Below, in pieces: positions 1-5,090 of a stretch of DNA of 5,090 nucleotides. The position numbers and the translations under genes were made by a program. Within the stretch, counting starts at the first letter, position 1. Each line of letters begins with the position of its first letter. The notes under the pieces were generated by a model. It was given only the letters and a program-made list of their open reading frames with translations, ran no database searches and was not told the origin of the DNA. The stretch is from BOG-1184 sp049514575 (GTDB lineage: Bacteria; Fibrobacterota; Chitinivibrionia; Chitinivibrionales; Chitinispirillaceae). The stretch is from NCBI GenBank assembly GCA_049514575.1, contig JBEKUX010000097.1, positions 1-5,090 on the forward strand, read 5' to 3'.

Positions 1-3000
1 TATTTCTTACCGCTTCCGCAGGGACACGGATCATTACGACCTACCTGCTGGCCAGTATTGACAACAGTGCGCTGGCCTGATGCAGCACGGTTGGTGATAA
101 GTTCCGGCTGCCTCTGTACCGGCGTCTGCGGCCTCGCTTCGGAATTTGACGAAAAGATATCAAACGTACCATGTATCTCCTGCGCTACAGGAACCGGAAT
201 CGCCTGCTGCTCAGGCTGTGCACGTTCAAGACGAAACAGGTAGCTTGCGACTTCTCTCGCTATATTCTGCCGCAACTCCGCGAACATCTTAAGCCCTTCA
301 CGCTGATATTCGTAAAGTGGATTTTTCTGCCCGAATGCACGATATTGTACACCACCCTTAAGATGGTCCATTTCGTAGAGATGGTCTTTCCACAAATTGT
401 CAATGACCATTAGGAAAACAGCGCGTTCAAACTGGCGCATGACCGGAGATCCAAACCGACGTTCCTTTTCTTCGTATCGACCCCGAATACGTTTCGCCAC
501 ATCATCGAACAATGTCTCCTGGGTCTTGGTAGTTAGTTCCTCCTGCGGAATACGATAAGCGATACCAAACGTGGTTTGCACATCTGCATAAAGAGCCGAA
601 AGGGTCCAGTTTTCGGGGTATTTGTCCGACATGGTATGTTTAAGAACAATTTCTTCAAGGCAACCGGCAATTTGATCCATGATTTCTTCTTTCAAATCAT
701 CTCCGCGCAGTATCCGCTGACGAAGGCCATAAATCTCGGTTCGCTGGAGATTCATTACGTCATCATACTCCTTGAGATGCTTCCGGATTTCAAAATTGCG
801 TGCCTCCACCCTTTTCTGAGCATTGGCGATCGCCCGCGAAACGATCGGATGCGAAATTACTTCTCCATCTTCGGCACCCAGCTTGCTCATAATGGTGGCA
901 ATACGTTCGGAGCCGAAAATACGCATGAGATCATCGTCGAGTGACAGGTAAAAATTCGAAGAACCGGGGTCCCCTTGACGTCCTGCGCGTCCTCGAAGCT
1001 GATTGTCTATACGGCGCGATTCATGCCGTTCAGTGCCTACGATATGTAATCCACCGAGTTCAAGCACTTTCTTCTGGTCATCCTGCGTTTTTTGAAAAAG
1101 TTTTGCGAATTTTTGGCGTTTCTCTTCCTGCGTCAAATCACTAGGGTTAATTCCCTCTTTAAAAAGTTCACCATTTGCCATGATGTCAAAATTACCGCCA
1201 AGGACTATGTCGGTGCCCCGGCCGGCCATATTGGTAGCGATGGTTACGGCGCCGAGTCGACCTGCCTGGGCAACGATCGTAGCTTCTTTTGCGTGCTGCT
1301 TCGCGTTCAAAACTTCGTGCTCTATGCCTGAACGCTGCAGAAGTTTGCTTAACAGTTCTGATTTTTCGATAGACGTCGTGCCTACGAGTATCGGTTGTCC
1401 CTTCTCATGTTTCGCTTTTATTCCATCAACGACGGCGTTATATTTTTCACGGAAAGTCCGGTATATTTCGTCATGATGATCAATTCGTACCATCGGCCGG
1501 TTGGGAGGTATCGTAACAACATCCAATTTATAAATCTCGTGGAACTCGGCGGCCTCGGTGGCTGCTGTGCCGGTCATACCGGCCATCTTCTTATACATTT
1601 TGAAGAAATTTTGAAACGTGATTGTGGCAAGCGTCTGGTTTTCTCCTGCCACCTTGACCCCTTCTTTGGCCTCTACCGCCTGGTGCAATCCTTCCGACCA
1701 GCGGCGACCGTGAAGAATTCGGCCGGTAAACTCATCAACAATGAGTATCTGACCGTCCTGTACCACGTAGTCGACATCACACTCCTTGAGGGAATACGCG
1801 ATAAGCAACTGGCTTACGCTGTGAATACGTTCCGAACGTTCGGCATATACGCGGTGTGCTTCCTCACGTTTCTCAGCCTTTTCCTCGATAGAAAGGGAAT
1901 CGTCGTGATCGATTTTTCCGATAATTTCGGCCAGGTCCGGTACAACAAAGAAATCGGCATTACCGCCGCCGGTCAAGACACGTCCTTTTTCAGTCAGTTC
2001 GGCACTGTGCCCCGATTCGTCAATAACGAAAAAAAGCTCTTCCTCAATTTCCTGAAGTTTTTTATCGCGAAGGAAATCGGTCTCAACGGTCTTCATATAT
2101 CTGGCAACGCCGGGCTCCTTGATTAATTTCGCCAATCGTTTGTTTTTCGGAGCGCCTTTCTGTACGATAAGCATTTTAAGCCCGCACTCATATTCTTTTC
2201 CTTCCTGCTTGAGCAGTTCCTCGGCCTCACCAACGATTTTCTGCACTAATTGATTCTGAGCATTCACCACTTTGACTACGCGAGGTTTCAGCTCTTCGTA
2301 TTCCCTGTTGGAACGGGTCACCTGCCCCGAGATAATAAGCGGCGTACGCGCTTCATCGATGAGGATGTTGTCAACCTCATCAATAATCGCATAATTAAGT
2401 TCGCGCTGAACACACTGATCCGGGGATGTCGCCATGTTATCACGAAGATAATCGAACCCGAATTCGTTGTTGGTGCCAAAAACGATATCGCAGGCATAGG
2501 CGTCACGACGTTCAGGACTGTGCGGTTCAGTAAGGTCAAGACAACCCACGGTGAGACCAAGAAAGGTGAATATCCGTCCCATCCATTCGCTGTCACGGCG
2601 GGCAAGATAATCGTTGACTGTAATGACGTGAACACCCTTGCCTTCAAGCGCGTTCAGATATGCAGCCATGGCCGCGACCTGGGTCTTTCCTTCGCCAGTC
2701 CGCATCTCAGCGATTTTACCCTGATGAAGCACTATCGCGCCAATAATCTGTACGTCGAAATGCGCCATGAAGGGTATTTCTTTCTGGGTAAACGGATCGC
2801 GCACGGTTCGCTTTTCACCAAGTACACGGAAGGTTGCTTCACGGAAAACAGCAAACGCCTCTGGGAGGATATCGTCAAGTGTTCTACCGTCAACAAGCTG
2901 TTGTTTGAATTTCACCGTCTTCTTTTTAAGTTCTTCGTCGCTGAGTGCGCCAGTCGCTTCTCTATAACTATTTACGCTCTCAAGGATCGGATTGAGCTTT

Positions 3001-3059
3001 CTCAAATCGCGTTCCTGTTTTGAACCAAAAAAAAGGCTGAGAAAATCAAGAAATGTCAT
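1..3059 (-). CDS. secA: SecA, preprotein translocase ATPase (C-terminal tip cut by window edge)
   Basis: SecA is the cytoplasmic/membrane-peripheral motor ATPase that pushes unfolded preproteins through the SecYEG channel. The minus-strand frame is open from the ATG at 3059 to the window edge, giving 1019 full codons with no stop or frameshift. Visible motifs in order: Walker A MRTGEGKT (residues 119-126, Lys125); GTNNEFGFDYLRDN (195-208); Walker B DEVD (227-230) followed by ILIDEARTPLIISG; VDEFTGR (441-447); GTTSIEKSE (from 560); MAGRGTD (611-617); QLRGRAGRQGDPG (from 687); a helical scaffold segment with DNLWKDHL (Trp890); then a Gln/Pro-rich linker (about 945-1005) and the start of the SEC-C zinc motif, CPCGSGKK (1012-1019). 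The second Cys/His pair lies off the window. Residues of about 250-340 are extra compared with E. coli and B. subtilis SecA, as in FCB-type SecA. The third Walker B-region residue after DEVD is Asn where Ser is usual, probably neutral. An AAAAGG element lies about 10 nt before the start, a rather long spacing. Confidence 0.99.
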   Translation of the reverse strand, partial: MTFLDFLSLFFGSKQERDLRKLNPILESVNSYREATGALSDEELKKKTVKFKQQLVDGRTLDDILPEAFAVFREATFRVLGEKRTVRDPFTQKEIPFMAHFDVQIIGAIVLHQGKIAEMRTGEGKTQVAAMAAYLNALEGKGVHVITVNDYLARRDSEWMGRIFTFLGLTVGCLDLTEPHSPERRDAYACDIVFGTNNEFGFDYLRDNMATSPDQCVQRELNYAIIDEVDNILIDEARTPLIISGQVTRSNREYEELKPRVVKVVNAQNQLVQKIVGEAEELLKQEGKEYECGLKMLIVQKGAPKNKRLAKLIKEPGVARYMKTVETDFLRDKKLQEIEEELFFVIDESGHSAELTEKGRVLTGGGNADFFVVPDLAEIIGKIDHDDSLSIEEKAEKREEAHRVYAERSERIHSVSQLLIAYSLKECDVDYVVQDGQILIVDEFTGRILHGRRWSEGLHQAVEAKEGVKVAGENQTLATITFQNFFKMYKKMAGMTGTAATEAAEFHEIYKLDVVTIPPNRPMVRIDHHDEIYRTFREKYNAVVDGIKAKHEKGQPILVGTTSIEKSELLSKLLQRSGIEHEVLNAKQHAKEATIVAQAGRLGAVTIATNMAGRGTDIVLGGNFDIMANGELFKEGINPSDLTQEEKRQKFAKLFQKTQDDQKKVLELGGLHIVGTERHESRRIDNQLRGRAGRQGDPGSSNFYLSLDDDLMRIFGSERIATIMSKLGAEDGEVISHPIVSRAIANAQKRVEARNFEIRKHLKEYDDVMNLQRTEIYGLRQRILRGDDLKEEIMDQIAGCLEEIVLKHTMSDKYPENWTLSALYADVQTTFGIAYRIPQEELTTKTQETLFDDVAKRIRGRYEEKERRFGSPVMRQFERAVFLMVIDNLWKDHLYEMDHLKGGVQYRAFGQKNPLYEYQREGLKMFAELRQNIAREVASYLFRLERAQPEQQAIPVPVAQEIHGTFDIFSSNSEARPQTPVQRQPELITNRAASGQRTVVNTGQQVGRNDPCPCGSGKK

Positions 3060-3082
3060 TTTTTAGAAACCTTTTCTACCGC

Positions 3083-3128
3083 GACCATATACAATGCACC
3101 TTCATCGAAAAAAAATGCATTCGTGGTC
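3083..3128 (-). repeat. Imperfect inverted repeat in the secA leader
   Basis: Two nested arm pairs face each other: GACCA (3083-3087) with TGGTC (3124-3128), and AATGCA (3093-3098) with TGCATT (3116-3121). They are separated by a small asymmetric internal loop, and the apical loop of 17 nt is dominated on the plus strand by a run of A. The structure ends about 24 nt upstream of the secA start codon, so it would sit in the 5' untranslated leader if transcription starts further upstream. It lacks a downstream U tract, so it is not an intrinsic terminator for either strand. A role in secA translation control is only a guess; the arms are short and could be chance. Confidence 0.3.
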
Positions 3129-3190
3129 AAAAAGCAACGCAACAGGTATGAATAATAATTTCTGCCACTACGTCCTGAAATAATTGCTTG

Positions 3191-3222
3191 CAATAAAAAA
3201 GCCCGCATCAACGATGCAGGCT
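3191..3222 (-). terminator. Rho-independent terminator of the small HTH gene
   Basis: Read on the minus strand, a 10-bp stem (AGCCUGCAUC with GAUGCGGGCU, one U-G wobble) closes a 3-nt loop and is followed at once by a run of T (complement of the A run at 3195-3200). It lies 30 bp past the stop codon of the small basic protein and before secA on the same strand. It should therefore end the small gene's transcript and separate it from secA. On the plus strand the hairpin has no T tract after it, so it should act in one direction only. Confidence 0.9.
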
Positions 3223-3252
3223 CAGTATAACCATAGATAGTGCGTAACGAAT

Positions 3253-3543
3253 TTACCTTTTCTTTGAACCCTTTTTCTTCCCGGCGGTATTGATAATCCG
3301 GTATGTCTGTGAAACAGAAAGACCCATTTTCTTCGCGATCACGGTACCGGTGGTGCCTTTTTTATAGAGGGCAACTACCGAAGCATTCCTTTGAGGATTT
3401 TTTGCGTAACGCGAATCGATCCCATATTTTTTTCTCAACTGATGGATCGCCTGACGAGTAATATGATACTTCTTACCAATCGCCTGGTCGGTTTTCAACT
3501 TTTTTTGCAAACCGATCAGTTCACTTTTACTGATTCTGGCCAT
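3253..3543 (-). CDS. Small lysine-rich protein with two helix-turn-helix units, unknown family
   Basis: I do not recognise a named family. The 96-residue product is strongly basic: 18 Lys and 7 Arg against 3 acidic residues. A first helix-turn-helix fits residues about 19-41 (helix DQAIGKKY, turn HIT, recognition-like helix RQAIHQLRKKYG). A second fits about 53-86 (ASVVALYKKG, then TGTVIAKKM, turn GLS, recognition-like helix VSQTYRIIN), resembling the HTH of resolvase or transposase DNA-binding domains. The C-terminus is a Lys/Arg tail (KKKGSKKR). There is no catalytic domain, signal peptide or membrane segment, so it is probably a cytoplasmic DNA-binding protein. The ATG at 3543 is supported by a strong AAGGAG 8 nt upstream, and the gene ends in a clear terminator, which together argue that it is real. 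It is divergent from nadB. It could be a local transcription regulator, a nucleoid-associated protein, or a domesticated DNA-binding domain from a recombinase; the sequence does not decide. Confidence 0.85.
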   Translation of the reverse strand: MARISKSELIGLQKKLKTDQAIGKKYHITRQAIHQLRKKYGIDSRYAKNPQRNASVVALYKKGTTGTVIAKKMGLSVSQTYRIINTAGKKKGSKKR

Positions 3544-3551
3544 ACGTTCCG

Positions 3552-3557
3552 CTCCTT
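3552..3557 (-). promoter_or_regulatory. Shine-Dalgarno site of the small HTH gene
   Basis: The minus strand reads AAGGAG, with 8 nt between it and the ATG at 3543. This near-ideal site fixes the start codon of the small gene. Confidence 0.85.
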
Positions 3558-3573
3558 TTAGTTTTACGTTGAT

Positions 3574-3617
3574 TTCCCAAAATACTTTTCCGGGCTGTTA
3601 AATATGATTATTGGGAA
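3574..3617. repeat. 7-bp inverted repeat TTCCCAA/TTGGGAA
   Basis: TTCCCAA at 3574-3580 and TTGGGAA at 3611-3617 are exact inverted copies separated by 30 bp. Relative to the proposed promoter of the small gene, the right arm lies between the -35 and -10 elements and the left arm lies just downstream of the expected transcription start. That placement would suit a repressor operator. The arms are short and the spacer is long, so chance is not excluded. Confidence 0.35.
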
Positions 3618-3630
3618 CGATGGTTGTCAA
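3601..3630 (-). promoter_or_regulatory. Candidate sigma-70-type promoter of the small HTH gene
   Basis: The minus strand carries a perfect -35 hexamer TTGACA (complement of 3625-3630), an 18-bp spacer and CATATT (complement of 3601-3606), which matches 4 of 6 positions of the -10 consensus. Transcription would start near 3594, leaving a leader of about 50 nt that includes the AAGGAG site. No comparably good promoter was found for nadB; TATATT at 3701-3706 could be its -10, but no -35 matches at the right distance. Confidence 0.5.
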
Positions 3631-3727
3631 TTAACTTTGTAATAGTAACCCAGCGTCTTCGTAAAAGCGCAAATCATAGTACGATATTTTTTATTTGATG
3701 TATATTAACGTAAAGCATTCATCACGT

Positions 3728-3733
3728 AAAGGA
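3728..3733 (+). promoter_or_regulatory. Shine-Dalgarno site of nadB
   Basis: AAAGGA lies 5 nt before the ATG at 3739. A second in-frame ATG at 3745 would have 11 nt spacing, so 3739 is preferred, though initiation at 3745 would lose only two residues. Confidence 0.65.
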
Positions 3734-3738
3734 CAGCT

Positions 3739-5090
3739 ATGCCAATGAATTCTTGCGATTTTCTCGTTATCGGCAGCGGTATCGCAGGTTTGTGTTTTGC
3801 CATTCATGCGTCACGGTATGGTACCGTGAATATCATCACAAAAAAACAGGACAGCGAATCAAATACCAATTACGCACAGGGCGGCATAGCCTGTGTGCTT
3901 GACCCGGACGACAGCTTTGAAACACACATCAAGGACACCTTATCGGCTGGTCGTGGTCTGTGTAACGAAACCGCGGTGAGGATCATCGTTAAAGAAGGGC
4001 CCGATCGCATCAAGGAACTTATAGACTGGGGTATCGATTTCTCCCGATTAGCACGGGCAAGAAATCCATTCAAGTTACATCTCGGTAAAGAAGGCGGACA
4101 TTCAAAGAACAGAATCGTACATGCACACGATCTTACCGGCAAAACTGTAGAAGAAAAATTACTTCAACGTATACGTTCTAATAACAAAATACGGCTTTAT
4201 GAACACCATTTCGCAATAGAACTGATCACTGATCACCATCTTTCACGACCGTCATTAAAACCTTCTGCAGGTTTAAAATGTTACGGTGCATATGTACTTG
4301 ACACATTAACGAATACAATTTTTTCTTTAAATGCAACTATCACCTGCCTTGCTTCGGGAGGAGCCGGGGCAGTTTACCTCCATACTACCAACCCCGAAAT
4401 CGCAACAGGCGATGGATTTGCAATGGCATATCGAGCCGGAGCATCAATCGCCAACATGGAATTTATTCAATTCCATCCGACAACACTCTATCATGATCAT
4501 GCCCACTCTTTTTTGATTTCCGAAGCTTTACGGGGATACGGCGCCGTACTCCGGGACAGAACCGGAAAAGAGTTTATGAATAAATATCACCCTTTAGCCT
4601 CCCTGGCACCCCGTGATATTGTCGCCCGCGCAATAGACAACGAAAAAAAACTTTCCGGTGCGCCATGCGTGTATCTTGACATTCGTCATGCACCGCGAGC
4701 TGAAACGATAAAACATTTTCCCTATATCTATAAAAGATGCAAAAAACTAGGGATCGATATAACTCGAGACTGTATTCCAGTGGTTCCCGCCGCACATTAC
4801 ATTTGCGGCGGTATTCGAGTTGATATTGAGGGGAAAACCGATATCGCGAATTTATATGCCTGCGGAGAGGTTGCGTGCACCGGCGTTCACGGAGCCAACC
4901 GACTTGCCTCAAACTCGCTGCTCGAAGCGCTCGTTTTTTCCCGTCGTGCAGCTGCTGACGCCGCATCCGCACTCCGTTCGAATAATGTTCCTCTGCTGCG
5001 GAAAGCTATTCCTGCCTGGAACGATTGTGGTACAATTGACAATGACGAATGGATACTGCTTTCACATAACAAAACCGAAATACAGTCGGC
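3739..5090 (+). CDS. nadB: NadB, L-aspartate oxidase (3' end cut by window edge)
   Basis: NadB is a cytoplasmic FAD enzyme that oxidises L-aspartate to iminoaspartate, using oxygen or fumarate as acceptor. NadA then condenses the product with dihydroxyacetone phosphate to quinolinate for NAD synthesis. It belongs to the succinate dehydrogenase/fumarate reductase flavoprotein family. About 450 codons are visible; E. coli NadB has 540 residues, so most of the C-terminal helical domain end is missing. Visible features: FAD-binding GSGIAG (12-17); NYAQGGIA (44-51), followed by the family-typical DPDDSF; KEGGHS (117-122, Glu118 as likely substrate-site acid); RIVHAHDLTG (125-134); EFIQFHPTT with His246; RDIVARAID with Arg292; IPVVPAAHY with His353; and GANRLASNSLLE with Arg388. 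The His and Arg residues line up with E. coli His244, Arg290, His351 and Arg386. These substrate-site residues, and the QFHPTT/RDIVARAID context, favour NadB over SdhA or FrdA. No nadA or nadC is visible; they may lie to the right. Confidence 0.97.
   Translation, partial: MPMNSCDFLVIGSGIAGLCFAIHASRYGTVNIITKKQDSESNTNYAQGGIACVLDPDDSFETHIKDTLSAGRGLCNETAVRIIVKEGPDRIKELIDWGIDFSRLARARNPFKLHLGKEGGHSKNRIVHAHDLTGKTVEEKLLQRIRSNNKIRLYEHHFAIELITDHHLSRPSLKPSAGLKCYGAYVLDTLTNTIFSLNATITCLASGGAGAVYLHTTNPEIATGDGFAMAYRAGASIANMEFIQFHPTTLYHDHAHSFLISEALRGYGAVLRDRTGKEFMNKYHPLASLAPRDIVARAIDNEKKLSGAPCVYLDIRHAPRAETIKHFPYIYKRCKKLGIDITRDCIPVVPAAHYICGGIRVDIEGKTDIANLYACGEVACTGVHGANRLASNSLLEALVFSRRAAADAASALRSNNVPLLRKAIPAWNDCGTIDNDEWILLSHNKTEIQS

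Larger units (their letters stand above)
3561..3731. repeat. Cluster of CGTAAA motifs in the divergent control region
   Basis: The hexamer CGTAAA occurs four times in about 170 bp: once on the minus strand (3563-3568) and three times on the plus strand (3660-3665, 3709-3714, 3725-3730). Two copies are longer matches on opposite strands: ATCAACGTAAAAC (minus, 3561-3573) and ATTAACGTAAAGC (plus, 3704-3716) agree at 11 of 13 positions, each 19-24 nt before its gene's start codon. The last two plus copies form a direct repeat ACGTAAAG with a 16-bp period, and the final one overlaps the nadB ribosome binding site. This could be a shared operator for both divergent genes, but that is inference. Confidence 0.4.

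Noticed and set aside
1395..2126. Plus-strand open frame of 243 codons
   Set aside because: It lies wholly opposite the secA coding strand, where every SecA motif is intact. Its translation shows no recognisable domain, so it is an antisense shadow.
2318..2647. Minus-strand open frame of 109 codons inside secA
   Set aside because: It is in a different frame from SecA on the same strand and overlaps the conserved DEAD-domain motifs, so it is a frame shadow.
2250..3023. Plus-strand open frame of 257 codons
   Set aside because: It is also antisense to secA, covering the Walker A and Walker B region, and has no family-like motif or convincing ribosome binding site.
3148..3183. Short plus-strand frame MNNNFCHYVLK between secA and the small gene
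   Set aside because: It has only 11 codons, no clear ribosome binding site and no promoter. The hairpin after it lacks a T tract on that strand. Nothing supports it as a leader peptide.
3624..3643. Plus-strand TTGTCA followed by TAATAG as a nadB promoter
   Set aside because: The spacing between the hexamers is only 10 bp, too short for a sigma-70 promoter. The same bases serve better as the minus-strand -35 of the small gene.
4574..4972. Minus-strand open frame of 132 codons opposite nadB
   Set aside because: It is antisense to the most conserved part of NadB (RDIVARAID to NRLASNS) and is rich in Arg in a way typical of reverse-strand shadows.
3739..5090. Succinate dehydrogenase or fumarate reductase flavoprotein subunit instead of NadB
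   Set aside because: NYAQGGIA, the DPDDSF segment, RDIVARAID and IPVVPAAHY are NadB-type, and no SdhB/FrdB or membrane-anchor gene is visible nearby, although the right side is cut.

Overview
The window is an ordinary bacterial chromosomal segment of moderate GC content. It holds two housekeeping genes with one small, very basic DNA-binding gene between them. No mobile element, CRISPR array, rRNA or tRNA was seen. SecA carries a long extra block in its first nucleotide-binding domain, a form I associate from memory with Bacteroidetes/Chlorobi/Fibrobacteres-type (FCB) bacteria. I therefore favour an FCB-like lineage, but only tentatively.

Layout: positions 1-3059 on the minus strand encode nearly all of SecA, the preprotein translocase motor ATPase. 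Only its last few residues, the end of the SEC-C zinc motif, fall beyond the window. Positions 3060-3252 are intergenic. They hold a strong intrinsic terminator that reads on the minus strand and an imperfect inverted repeat in the secA leader; I found no convincing secA promoter. Positions 3253-3543, minus strand, encode a 96-residue lysine-rich protein with two apparent helix-turn-helix units; I do not recognise a named family. Positions 3544-3738 are a divergent intergenic region with a plausible promoter for the small gene, several copies of the hexamer CGTAAA and a 7-bp inverted repeat. From 3739 to the right edge, plus strand, runs nadB, L-aspartate oxidase, with about 450 codons visible and the C-terminal end missing.

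The genes do not form an obvious pathway. SecA drives protein export, and NadB makes the first committed step of de novo NAD synthesis. The terminator between the small gene and secA suggests they are separate transcription units although they share a strand. The small DNA-binding gene is divergent from nadB and shares a repeat-containing control region with it. This is a classic arrangement for a local regulator, but the regulatory link is inference; a nucleoid-associated role is equally possible. I saw no convincing novel multi-gene system. The small HTH protein and the repeats in the divergent region are the parts most worth a second look.
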